A stretch of 8,152 bases of DNA from Solobacterium sp. (GCA_017543025.1 JAFYGX010000127.1:1-8152); one strand, 5' to 3'. Shown: positions 1 to 6,653, numbered from the stretch's first letter. Numbers and translations are program-made. The notes: a model not told the origin generated them from the letters alone.

Positions 1-512
1 TGATAAGCATCCCGGTATTCCTTCACAATCCAGAAGCCGTACTGCTTGGCAACCGCATATGGCGAATACGGATGAAACGGTGTGTTTTCATCCTGCGGAA
101 CTTCTTCCACTTTGCCATAGAGCTCCGAGGTAGACGCCTGATAAATGCGGCAGGTATCCTTAAGACCGCTGATCCGCACCGCTTCCAGAATCCGCAGCAC
201 GCCGACCGCATCCGCATCCGCGGTATATTCCGGCGAATCGAAGCTGACCTGTACATGGCTCTGGGCCGCAAGGTTGTAGATTTCATCCGGGCGGACGGTG
301 CATACAATATTTACGAGACTGCTGGAATCCGAAAGATCTCCGTAATGAAGATGGAAGTTCGGAAGCCCTTCCAGATGAGCGATCCGCTGCCGGAAATCCA
401 CACTGGAACGGCGGATGATGCCGTGTACTTCATATCCTTTTTCCAGCAGAAATTCAGAGAGATAGGAGCCGTCCTGGCCGGTCACTCCGGTAATCAGTGC
501 TTTTTTTGTCAT
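1..512 (-). CDS. gmd: GDP-mannose 4,6-dehydratase, N-terminal 170 codons (runs off left edge)
   Basis: The enzyme converts GDP-D-mannose to GDP-4-keto-6-deoxymannose in the cytoplasm. This is the entry point to GDP-fucose, GDP-rhamnose, GDP-perosamine and related surface sugars. The visible protein begins [20 protein letters not shown], with the Rossmann NADP-binding glycine motif GVTGQDG at residues 9-15. Thr128 and Glu130 (in STSELYG), Tyr152 and Lys156 (in YAVAK) match the spacing of the catalytic Thr, Glu, Tyr and Lys of E. coli Gmd. The ATG at 512-510 is preceded by a good Shine-Dalgarno, AAAGGAAG, at 526-519. The C-terminal half lies outside the window; a partner such as fcl may follow there. 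The gene diverges from the AraC regulator. Family assignment is very sure; the final sugar is not known. Confidence 0.95.
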   Translation of the reverse strand, partial: MTKKALITGVTGQDGSYLSEFLLEKGYEVHGIIRRSSVDFRQRIAHLEGLPNFHLHYGDLSDSSSLVNIVCTVRPDEIYNLAAQSHVQVSFDSPEYTADADAVGVLRILEAVRISGLKDTCRIYQASTSELYGKVEEVPQDENTPFHPYSPYAVAKQYGFWIVKEYRDAY

Positions 513-567
513 AGTCTTCTTCCTTTCACAATCGTGATTTTTACAGATATGAAAATAACAGAAGACT
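513..567 (-). repeat. 8-bp inverted repeat in the gmd leader
   Basis: AGTCTTCT at 513-520 and AGAAGACT at 560-567 are exact inverted copies separated by 39 bases. Read on the minus strand, the proximal arm ends directly before the gmd ATG and touches the 3' end of its Shine-Dalgarno (519-526). If both arms are transcribed, pairing could mask the ribosome site. The gmd promoter could not be placed with confidence, so it is not known whether the distal arm is in the mRNA. The repeat could be chance. Confidence 0.3.
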
Positions 568-580
568 TAACGCAGTAACA

Positions 581-609
581 TAGACAGAAATGACTTGAAT
601 TTGTATGAT
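581..609 (+). promoter_or_regulatory. Putative sigma-70 promoter of the AraC regulator, leaderless type
   Basis: TAGACA at 581-586 (5 of 6 to TTGACA) and TATGAT at 604-609 (5 of 6 to TATAAT) are separated by exactly 17 bases, and TG directly precedes the -10 box. Counting 7 bases downstream of the -10 box puts the predicted transcription start at 616, the A of the regulator's ATG. No Shine-Dalgarno lies before that ATG. A leaderless mRNA follows if this promoter is the one used. Confidence 0.6.
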
Positions 610-615
610 ATTGAC

Positions 616-1503
616 ATGTCACAGTCTCCATTATTTCAGGGTGAAACCGTATCTGCTTCCCGCGTGCTCTATACCCCGAGCAGCTTCGCCAAGGAAAACC
701 TGTTCTATCTGCAGGAAACCGGCCGGCTGACTGCCGAAAAAGTACATACCAGCCGAAGGGACTATCTCGATTCCTGCCTTTTTCTTCTGGTTGAAAGCGG
801 CAGCGGAACGGTGACCTGTGAACAGACTGATTATGAGCTTCATGCGGGAGATGCGATCTTTCTTGACTGCCGCACACCCTATTCCCATCAGAGCTCTTCG
901 GATCTCTGGACGCTTCGCTGGGTCCATTTTTCCGGTTCGGCAATGAATGCCATATACCGCAAATTCCGGGAACGAAGCGGATCTCCGTTTCTGCACGTGA
1001 AGGAGCCGGCCGCATATGACGCCCGCTTTGCCCATCTGCTGGAAGTCAGCCGCTCCGACAGCTATGTAAGAGACATGGAACTGCATGAAACACTCTCTGC
1101 ACTGCTTACGATGATCATGAAAGACTGCTGGAAAGAACCCGATTCAGCCGAATCCGGTACGCTCAGCCGGCTTGTGCCGATCCGGGATTATCTGCAGGAG
1201 CACTGTACGGAACCGATCACGCTTGACGCGCTTTCTTCCCGTTTTTACATCAACAAGTACTATCTGACCCGGATCTTCCGCATGCATTACGGCACCACGA
1301 TTCTGGATTATCTGCTCGAGCTTCGCATCAACCGGGCAAAGCAGCTGCTTCGGTTTACGGACGAAACGCTTCAGACGATTTCTGCCGAGTGCGGATTTTC
1401 GGATCAGGCATATTTCTCCCGCCGGTTTAAAAACGCGGAGGGCATTTCACCTTCCGCGTTCCGCAGACAATGGGGTCAGTCCGGCAGATCTGCCGGATCA
1501 TAG
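616..1503 (+). CDS. AraC-family transcriptional regulator
   Basis: This is a 295-residue cytoplasmic DNA-binding regulator of usual AraC length. Residues about 15-110 form a cupin-like sensor domain, including the HAGDAIFLDC stretch and a following histidine at 91. The C-terminal 100 residues are the AraC double helix-turn-helix: first helix pair near 201-222 (ITLDALSSRFYINKYYLTRIF), second near 251-273, with the family signature ISAECGFSDQAYFSRRFK and GISPSAFR. I chose ATG 616. A TTG at 595 (or 601) would add 7 (or 5) residues but lies inside the promoter-like spacer, and none of these starts has a Shine-Dalgarno. The gene diverges from gmd and converges on, and overlaps by 28 bp, the polymerase gene. 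Many such regulators sense sugars; the effector and targets are unknown, and gmd is a plausible target by position only. Confidence 0.9.
   Translation: MSQSPLFQGETVSASRVLYTPSSFAKENLFYLQETGRLTAEKVHTSRRDYLDSCLFLLVESGSGTVTCEQTDYELHAGDAIFLDCRTPYSHQSSSDLWTLRWVHFSGSAMNAIYRKFRERSGSPFLHVKEPAAYDARFAHLLEVSRSDSYVRDMELHETLSALLTMIMKDCWKEPDSAESGTLSRLVPIRDYLQEHCTEPITLDALSSRFYINKYYLTRIFRMHYGTTILDYLLELRINRAKQLLRFTDETLQTISAECGFSDQAYFSRRFKNAEGISPSAFRRQWGQSGRSAGS
1429..1460 (-). terminator. Intrinsic terminator of the polysaccharide operon, inside the AraC coding region
   Basis: On the minus strand AACGCGGA (1460-1453) pairs with TCCGCGTT (1439-1432) across a 13-base loop, followed by five T (1433-1429; two of them belong to the stem). 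It starts 16 bases past the stop codon of the polymerase gene. On the plus strand the same bases encode part of the conserved KNAEGISPSAF segment of the AraC protein, so the element is also coding sequence. The T tract is short, so efficiency is uncertain. Confidence 0.5.
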
Positions 1504-2654
1504 ATCGCTTCGATCCGATCTTTTTCAAATACGGTGATATAGGGAAACCGGGCAATTTCAAACGTCCGGTTTTCCTTTGCGGAAAGCACTCTGCACTTTT
1601 CCGAAAGGTCCACATACAGCAGAAACGCATTCAGCACGACAATCGCTGAGAACGCCAGCAGCCGGTGTGATTTTGCCGGTATCTCCAGCAGGATGGCCGG
1701 CAGGAAGATCAGACTGATGATCTGAAGCAGATCGCTGCCGCGCGACATCAGCGGATAACACGCCGCACAATAATAGATCAGCACGCTGAAAACCATCGTC
1801 AGGGTCTCAAACTGCCGGAAGTCCTCTTTTGTTTCACTGCCGCTCAGCCGGTACAGCAGCAGTGTTCCGATCAGAAACACAGTTTCCATCCCGATTCCGG
1901 CAATGGAAAACTGCCGCTCATAAAGATAGGCGATAATATGCGTCCATACCGGTTCAAAGCCAACCCGGCTCACGACAAACCACTCGAGATTTACCGCAAA
2001 CTCATATACCAGCGCACAGATCAGCCAGGCAATCACCGTTCCGCCCAGCGTAAACAGATAAGGATGGGCTTTAAACCGCCGGATCAGCAGAAACAGCAGG
2101 GGCACCGGCATCGCAATGACTGCAATCTCCTGAAACCCGAACGCCAGCAGGCAGAACAGCTCATACCAGATGATTTTCTTCTGCGGAAGAAACTGATAAT
2201 AGGCAAAGAGCACAAGTGCCATCGCAATTCCCTGCCGCATTCCGCTGCCGAAATAGACTTCCAGCATTCCGCCGCCGATCAGCAGCGTCAGGCTGAACAG
2301 CGGGCTGACGCTTTTTTTCGCGATTACAGCGGTACATAATCCCAGTATCAGAACATTGGAAAACAGCACAAACCAGCGGAATTCTCCGGCAATGCACTTC
2401 ACCGCAAAATTGAGCAGGGTATAGCCGAAATTGCGCATCATATGCGAAACCGCCGCATCCGCAAACGGATTCGTTACGGAATAGAACAGCCAGGAATACG
2501 CCCCGGTATCCATTCCAAGTGAAAACCGGACTGCGAAGAACAGAACGACCAGTCCGTATATTACCCATTGCCGGATTCCCCGCTGCGGACGTTCCATGAT
2601 CAGATCATACGCAACCGCAGCCGCAAGCAGGAAATAGATCAGAAGAACATACAT
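1476..2654 (-). CDS. EpsG-like polysaccharide polymerase (Wzy-type membrane protein)
   Basis: This is a 392-residue integral membrane protein with about nine to ten hydrophobic segments, the first at residues 2-16. It shows EpsG-family landmarks: RFSLGMDTGAY at 43-53, GMRQGIAMALVLFAYY at 138-153 and a late MSRGSDLLQI segment at 303-312. Proteins of this family are thought to join lipid-linked repeat units on the outer face of the membrane. ATG 2654 is chosen because GGGAGA (2665-2660) lies at the right distance and the protein then starts directly with a membrane helix. The upstream TTG/ATG options at up to 2744 would lie inside the aminotransferase gene. It is the last gene of the operon, 25 bases after the aminotransferase stop. 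A residue usually His in the FHxSA-like segment reads FQEIA here (174-178). The specificity cannot be read from sequence. Confidence 0.82.
   Translation of the reverse strand: MYVLLIYFLLAAAVAYDLIMERPQRGIRQWVIYGLVVLFFAVRFSLGMDTGAYSWLFYSVTNPFADAAVSHMMRNFGYTLLNFAVKCIAGEFRWFVLFSNVLILGLCTAVIAKKSVSPLFSLTLLIGGGMLEVYFGSGMRQGIAMALVLFAYYQFLPQKKIIWYELFCLLAFGFQEIAVIAMPVPLLFLLIRRFKAHPYLFTLGGTVIAWLICALVYEFAVNLEWFVVSRVGFEPVWTHIIAYLYERQFSIAGIGMETVFLIGTLLLYRLSGSETKEDFRQFETLTMVFSVLIYYCAACYPLMSRGSDLLQIISLIFLPAILLEIPAKSHRLLAFSAIVVLNAFLLYVDLSEKCRVLSAKENRTFEIARFPYITVFEKDRIEAIYDPADLPD
1480..1497. repeat. Perfect 18-bp palindrome in the overlap of two convergent genes
   Basis: TCCGGCAGATCTGCCGGA is identical to its reverse complement. 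It sits wholly inside the 28-bp region that codes for the C-termini of both the AraC protein (plus) and the polymerase (minus). In RNA of either strand it can form a 7-bp GC-rich stem with a GAUC loop. It has no adjacent T tract of its own but precedes a terminator-like hairpin in both directions, so it may stabilise 3' ends. Confidence 0.6.
1502..1525 (+). terminator. Weak intrinsic terminator after the AraC gene
   Basis: AGATCG (1502-1507) pairs with CGATCT (1516-1521) across an 8-base loop and is followed by T to 1525, immediately at the AraC stop codon. The stem is only 6 bp, and an alternative GATCG/CGATC pairing (1503-1507 with 1511-1515) competes with it. The strong palindrome just upstream may help it. 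The element lies in the antisense of the polymerase 3' coding region. Confidence 0.35.
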
Positions 2655-2659
2655 ACCAT

Positions 2660-2665
2660 TCTCCC
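2660..2665 (-). promoter_or_regulatory. Shine-Dalgarno of the polymerase gene
   Basis: GGGAGA on the minus strand ends 5 bases before ATG 2654. This decides the start against upstream in-frame options. An out-of-frame ATG at 2659-2657 lies between the two and is not used. Confidence 0.6.
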
Positions 2666-2679
2666 GCTGAAGCTGCCCG

Positions 2680-3789
2680 TCATCTGCGGCTCTCCAGCAG
2701 TGCTTCACAGACCCGGTCAACATCCGCTTCCGCAAGGTCTGCATACATCGGCAGCGTAATCACCTGCTCACTGTACCGTTTCGCAACCGGCGTATCATCC
2801 GGATTGCAGGTATCCCTGTAACAGCCGCAGGCATTTACAGCCGGATAGAAATATTTCCGGGCATAGATTCCCTGTTCCTTCAGCTTTGAAACGACCTCAT
2901 CCCGGCTGGCGCCGAATTCCTCTGCTTCAATCCGGACCGGAAAATATGCGTAATTCGGCTTCACTTCCGGCTGAATCCTGTTAAGCGTCAGACCCTTTAC
3001 ATCCGAAAGGTTCTTCCGGTAACGGGCTGCGGCTCTTCCCCGCTTCGCAATTTCTCCCTCCACATGCCTCAGGTTGCATAACCCCATCGCCGCACAGAAT
3101 TCATTCATCTTGGCGTTCGGGCCGATCAGATCAATCGTTTCCTCATCATGAATACCGAAGTCCTTCATTTCCCATAACCGCTGCGCAACCGCATCGTCAT
3201 GACATACGGCAGCGCCGCCTTCGATCGTATGAAACACCTTTGTCGCATGAAAGGAAAAACAGGAAATATCTCCGAAATTGCCGATACCGGTTCCCTTATA
3301 GGTTACGCCAAAGGCATGCGCGGCATCGTAGATCACTTTCAGGTGATGTTTCTTTGCAATCGTTTCAATTGCCTCCACGTCGCAGATATTGCCGTATACG
3401 TGAACCGGCATGATCGCACAGGTGTTTTCTGTGATCAGCGACTCAATCTGCTTCACATCCATCGTATAGGTCTCCGGATCAATATCGCAGAATACCGGTT
3501 TCAAACCGTTTCGGGAGATCGCATGAACTGTTGAAATAAAGGTAAACGGAGTGGTGATCACCTCTCCCTTCAGCCCGAGTGCCGCAAGCGACAGTTCCAG
3601 CGCCATATGCCCGTTGGTAAACAGATCGAGCCTTTCCACCTGCAGAAACTCCTTCAGGCGCCTGATCAGCTCCATGTGCTTCGCTCCCATATTGGAAAGC
3701 CATCTGCTTTCAAATACACTGCGGATCTCTTCGGTATATTCTTCAAATTCCGGCATGGATGACCGGGTCACAAATATCTCTCTGCTCAT
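2680..3789 (-). CDS. DegT/DnrJ/EryC1/StrS-family sugar aminotransferase
   Basis: This is a PLP enzyme of fold type I that transfers an amino group, usually from glutamate, to a keto group on a nucleotide-linked sugar. It has 369 residues, normal for the family. Landmarks: TNGHMALELSLAAL at 58-71 (phosphate-binding loop region), TTPFTFISTVHA at 79-90, the PLP-ring Asp155 in DAAHAFG, and the Schiff-base Lys184 in SFHATK followed by EGGA at 190-193. The SFHATK and VITTPFTF segments resemble VioA-type enzymes making dTDP-4-amino-4,6-dideoxyglucose more than GDP-perosamine synthases; this is from memory. The start ATG 3789 overlaps the stop of the upstream sugar transferase as ATGA, with AAAGGA just upstream, so translation is probably coupled. 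No matching dTDP-sugar dehydratase is in the window. Confidence 0.92.
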   Translation of the reverse strand: MSREIFVTRSSMPEFEEYTEEIRSVFESRWLSNMGAKHMELIRRLKEFLQVERLDLFTNGHMALELSLAALGLKGEVITTPFTFISTVHAISRNGLKPVFCDIDPETYTMDVKQIESLITENTCAIMPVHVYGNICDVEAIETIAKKHHLKVIYDAAHAFGVTYKGTGIGNFGDISCFSFHATKVFHTIEGGAAVCHDDAVAQRLWEMKDFGIHDEETIDLIGPNAKMNEFCAAMGLCNLRHVEGEIAKRGRAAARYRKNLSDVKGLTLNRIQPEVKPNYAYFPVRIEAEEFGASRDEVVSKLKEQGIYARKYFYPAVNACGCYRDTCNPDDTPVAKRYSEQVITLPMYADLAEADVDRVCEALLESRR

Positions 3790-5132
3790 ACAGTTCCTTT
3801 CTCTTCCGCTACGCCTTCCGTGCTTTCCTTCATAAACAGGATCTTGAAGGTCATAAACATGATCCGCACATCAAGGATCAGCGAATACTGCTCAATATAA
3901 ATCAGATCAAACAGCAGTTTGTCTTTCAGCCGGGTATTGTATTTCCCGTATACCTGCGCATAACCGGTCAGCCCGGCTTTCACTCCGAGCCGGTAGTCGA
4001 ACTCCGGCACTTCCTTTTTGATTTCCTGTACCAGTTCCGGACGCTCCGGACGCGGGCCGACGACCGACATATCTCCGATGAGAATATTGATCAGCTGGGG
4101 AAGCTCATCGATCCGGCAGCTGCGGATAAACGCACCGACCTTTGTGATCCGGGAATCGTGTTCGGAGGCAAGTCTTGCATGTCCGTCTTTCTCTGCATCT
4201 ACGCGCATGGAACGGAATTTGATGATCTGAAACTCTCTGCCGTACTGGGTCACGCGTGTCTGGCGGTAAAAGACCGGTCCGCCGTCCTGCAGCCTGATTG
4301 CGATCGCTGTGATTAGAATAATCGGGCTGGTGAGTACCAGAAAGACGAGTGAAAAGATGATGTCAAAGATACGCTTCACGATCTTCTCGAGCTGGCTCGG
4401 GCCGAAGTTGTTGACCTTGAATACCGGTGTATCGACAAGATACACGCTCCGTCCGGAATTCATGATCACATCATAGATGCCGGGAACGATATACAGGCTT
4501 TTCTTCTTCTCATAGCAGATCTTGGCCAGCGTATTCTTCTGTTCCGGGTAGAGTCCCACCGCAACGATGCATTCATAATCGAGCAGTTCATCATAATGGC
4601 CTTCCATCTCTTTCAGTGATACGGTCTTCTGAATATCATAGCTGTCTGACTGGTATTTCAGGATCCGCTCATAGATGGATTCATCTTCGCGCACATAGAT
4701 CATCAGGGTCTTCTTCGGCGGAAATATATTGTAATAGATCCGGTTGAACAGATAATTCAGAACCGTTTCAATGCCGATGGAAACCAGAAAATAGCCGATC
4801 TGATTGCTCAGCTTCACTGCCCCCTTGGTGACCACCCACATGATGAAATAAATCAGAAAATGGGCAAAGAACACTGCAATTCCCTGAGAAAAGATAATAT
4901 CCGAAGTAGGTGACGTTCCGATATCAAAGCCGCCGTAAACATGGGAAAAAACTGCGAACGTCGCCGCATACAGCACGATATATACCACATGCCCCCAGAA
5001 GAAATACGTGACATGGCACATATAATAGGTCTGCCAGATATGCACAAAGTACAGCGTAAGCAGTGCGACTGTCAGAGAATTAAGCAGAAACCTTACGGTT
5101 CTCTGCGTTCGTTCCGTTCGTTTCAGTTTCAT
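3786..5132 (-). CDS. Polyprenyl-phosphate sugar-1-phosphate transferase (initiating sugar transferase, large form)
   Basis: The enzyme moves a sugar-1-phosphate from a nucleotide sugar to undecaprenyl phosphate, starting the repeat unit at the inner membrane face. The 448 residues comprise four N-terminal membrane helices (about 12-32, 42-63, 80-101, 110-128), a cytoplasmic region at 140-240 resembling the CoA-binding-like domain of large-form enzymes, a membrane-entering helix near 254-280, and the catalytic bacterial sugar transferase domain to about 436. Signatures are KFRSMRVDAE (305-314, with acidic Asp312 and Glu314), RIDELPQLINILIGDMSVVGPRPE (340-363) and GLTGYAQV (387-394). ATG 5132 is the only practical start: an in-frame TAG lies five codons upstream and the next Met is residue 38. 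There is no Shine-Dalgarno. It is first in the operon with the aminotransferase and polymerase. The substrate sugar is unknown. Confidence 0.93.
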   Translation of the reverse strand: MKLKRTERTQRTVRFLLNSLTVALLTLYFVHIWQTYYMCHVTYFFWGHVVYIVLYAATFAVFSHVYGGFDIGTSPTSDIIFSQGIAVFFAHFLIYFIMWVVTKGAVKLSNQIGYFLVSIGIETVLNYLFNRIYYNIFPPKKTLMIYVREDESIYERILKYQSDSYDIQKTVSLKEMEGHYDELLDYECIVAVGLYPEQKNTLAKICYEKKKSLYIVPGIYDVIMNSGRSVYLVDTPVFKVNNFGPSQLEKIVKRIFDIIFSLVFLVLTSPIILITAIAIRLQDGGPVFYRQTRVTQYGREFQIIKFRSMRVDAEKDGHARLASEHDSRITKVGAFIRSCRIDELPQLINILIGDMSVVGPRPERPELVQEIKKEVPEFDYRLGVKAGLTGYAQVYGKYNTRLKDKLLFDLIYIEQYSLILDVRIMFMTFKILFMKESTEGVAEEKGTV

Positions 5133-5141
5133 ACAGCATTC

Positions 5142-5147
5142 ATTCTA
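5142..5147 (-). promoter_or_regulatory. Putative extended -10 box of the sugar transferase operon
   Basis: TGGTAGAAT on the minus strand fits the extended pattern TGnTATAAT (5 of 6 in the hexamer, 5147-5142). A clear -35 box at 17 bases is missing (CTCAGA), which extended -10 promoters tolerate. The -10 hexamer ends 9 bases before ATG 5132, so the mRNA would have at most a few leader bases. The rest of 5148-5220 shows no further recognisable element. Confidence 0.45.
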
Positions 5148-5220
5148 CCACAAAGCGCCATTTCTCTGAGGAGCCCATGCGCAATCATTCCTGTAAATAG
5201 CAGAAATCGGCTGCCGGCAC

Positions 5221-5252
5221 AGAAAAAGAGCTTTACACCAGGCAAAGCTCTT
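5221..5252 (-). terminator. Intrinsic terminator of the decarboxylase-family gene
   Basis: On the minus strand AAGAGCTTT (5252-5244) and AAAGCTCTT (5234-5226) form a perfect 9-bp stem with a 9-base loop, running into five T and then CT. It begins 8 bases after the stop codon at 5260. It separates this gene from the polysaccharide operon that follows on the same strand. Confidence 0.85.
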
Positions 5253-5259
5253 ACTGTTT

Positions 5260-6603
5260 TCAGCCGATCTTCTTCAGGTTCATATACGGCTCGCCCATCA
5301 GGATATGCGCATAGCCGCTGCCCTCTTCCGGCGGGAGGAATTCTGCCTCTGTTCCCTTCTGAAACAGCATCACGATATCACTGCCGCCAAACAGGAAGTA
5401 TCCCATCGGATCTCCCTTTTTCACCTTTGCGCCGACTTTGACCGTATCTTCAAAATTACAGGAACAGATCTGCGACATGCCGATCGGCAGCACAGCAACA
5501 ATGCCGTATTCCTCTGTATCAAGAATCACGCAGTCACGCGTTTCGATCATCTGCCATCCCGGATCCTGATCAAGCAGGACATACCGGTATTTCTCCGGAT
5601 CCCACACCGTGATTCCGCCGGCTCCGTTTGTACCTTTGATCTTGAACACTTCCTTTATTTCGCAGCTGACCGGGAAATGGTAACGGTGATAATCGTTTAC
5701 ATCCAGAAAGGTATGGGTAAAATACCCTCCGTTAAACGCATCCGCATATGCGGTATCCGGGCCAAGCAGCTGTGCGATCGATGTGAAATGCCGTGATTTG
5801 ATCTGCAGCGGATTCTTTTCAATCAGATTTCCGGATTCATCAATGTTCCATAATCCCTGCGCCCGGGCATCCGCCGGCGAAACAACCGCATTTTCGGCAA
5901 TCGGGCGGACAGACGGATCAATCAGATACCGGGAAAACCACTCGTTAAAAGTCTTCCAGACATTTGTTTCGGCATACCATCCCTGATCCATTTTCATGCT
6001 CGGATCATTTTTTACCCGTTCATAATATTCGTCATTCCAGCTTTTTTCCGTGGAAAGGAACGCACCCCATTCATTCGAATAATCCCGGCACCACGAGGCA
6101 ATTGGCTCATGGTACTGCAGCGACGGATAGTAGTAGTCATACTGTTTCAGCTCATCCAGCGGCTGATCCAGCAGGAACCAGATATAATCGATGCTTTCAT
6201 CAATCCGGTCATACATCGTCGGGTACGGTTCATCTTTCAGCACTGCCCATGGCATGCAGGTAACTGCCCAGTCCAGAAACGGATAAAACTCTTCCACACT
6301 GTTTACCGGATTGACTTCGGGATCGGAAATAATTTCATGCGCTTTTGCGATTGATTTTTCCATCATCGCCTTCAGCTGCGGATCCGCTTCCATCATTTCA
6401 TAGAACGCCTTTGCGGATTCTGTCTGCAGTGTCACCGTATCGGTACGGACTGTTTCCTCCGGTACCGCTGTCGGCTGTACAGACGCCTGTACTGCCGGTT
6501 CTGCCGTCTGTGAAACAGCCGGGGCAGGAACCGTGCGGATTGCGGAACACAGCAGCAGCACCACAGCCATGATGCCGATAAAACCAAACCATCTCTTATC
6601 CAT
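5260..6603 (-). CDS. Membrane-anchored phosphatidylserine-decarboxylase-family proenzyme (PsiD-like subgroup)
   Basis: The 447-residue protein has an uncleaved-looking signal anchor (about 6-22) and a Pro/Ala/Thr-rich linker (25-60). An N-terminal region follows (about 61-215) that I relate to the PSDC-type extension. The C-terminal pyruvoyl decarboxylase domain (about 216-447) carries FNEWFSRYL and RPI, SPAD with Asp245, DYHRYHFPV with His306 and His309, and FGGSD with Ser408. In this family self-cleavage before that serine makes the pyruvoyl cofactor. Orientation of the anchor suggests the enzyme faces outside. Classical PSDs have LGST; FGGS and the IGMSQICSC segment (374-382) recall PSD-like amino acid decarboxylases such as fungal PsiD, from memory. 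The start ATG 6603 follows GAGGTGAT; ATG 6609 and TTG 6621 are less well placed. Family membership is clear, substrate unknown. Confidence 0.85.
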   Translation of the reverse strand: MDKRWFGFIGIMAVVLLLCSAIRTVPAPAVSQTAEPAVQASVQPTAVPEETVRTDTVTLQTESAKAFYEMMEADPQLKAMMEKSIAKAHEIISDPEVNPVNSVEEFYPFLDWAVTCMPWAVLKDEPYPTMYDRIDESIDYIWFLLDQPLDELKQYDYYYPSLQYHEPIASWCRDYSNEWGAFLSTEKSWNDEYYERVKNDPSMKMDQGWYAETNVWKTFNEWFSRYLIDPSVRPIAENAVVSPADARAQGLWNIDESGNLIEKNPLQIKSRHFTSIAQLLGPDTAYADAFNGGYFTHTFLDVNDYHRYHFPVSCEIKEVFKIKGTNGAGGITVWDPEKYRYVLLDQDPGWQMIETRDCVILDTEEYGIVAVLPIGMSQICSCNFEDTVKVGAKVKKGDPMGYFLFGGSDIVMLFQKGTEAEFLPPEEGSGYAHILMGEPYMNLKKIG

Positions 6604-6609
6604 TGCCAT

Positions 6610-6617
6610 CACCTCTC
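6610..6617 (-). promoter_or_regulatory. Strong Shine-Dalgarno that sets the start of the decarboxylase-family gene
   Basis: GAGAGGTG, continuing into AT, gives GAGGTGAT on the minus strand, an eight-base match to the complement of the 16S rRNA 3' end. Its spacing fits ATG 6603; ATG 6609 is inside the pairing region. Confidence 0.65.
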
Positions 6618-6625
6618 TCAAACAG

Positions 6626-6631
6626 ATTATC
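6626..6631 (-). promoter_or_regulatory. Putative -10 box of the decarboxylase-family gene
   Basis: GATAAT (6631-6626) matches the -10 consensus in 5 of 6 positions. The predicted transcription start is near 6619, giving a leader of about 16 bases that contains the Shine-Dalgarno. The -35 region is poor (TTGCGT at 18 bases). The gene could also be read through from the acyltransferase gene. Confidence 0.4.
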
Positions 6632-6653
6632 AGAAATTCATTTTCACAGACGC

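Noticed and set aside
72..578. 168-codon plus-strand frame opposite gmd
   Set aside because: The minus strand encodes an unmistakable Gmd N-terminus with its catalytic residues; the plus frame has no features.
595..603. TTG codons at 595 and 601 as start of the AraC regulator
   Set aside because: There is no Shine-Dalgarno before either, and both lie in the spacer of the best promoter; ATG 616 sits at the predicted transcription start.
509..1086. Long minus-strand open frames across the AraC gene
   Set aside because: They are antisense shadows: no family features, Arg/Cys/Ser-rich frames, and the plus-strand AraC protein has full family signatures.
3759..4316. 185-codon plus-strand frame over the sugar transferase and aminotransferase junction
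   Set aside because: It lies opposite two strongly conserved genes and has no recognisable motif or ribosome site.
4941..5796. Plus-strand frames of 160-170 codons over the sugar transferase start and decarboxylase gene
   Set aside because: The sequences are low-quality composition antisense to real genes, and they cross a terminator and promoter region.
6546..6548. Possible lipoprotein signal in the decarboxylase-family protein (LLLC at residues 16-19)
   Set aside because: The position before Cys is Leu rather than Gly, Ala or Ser, so the lipobox rule is not met; a signal anchor fits better.
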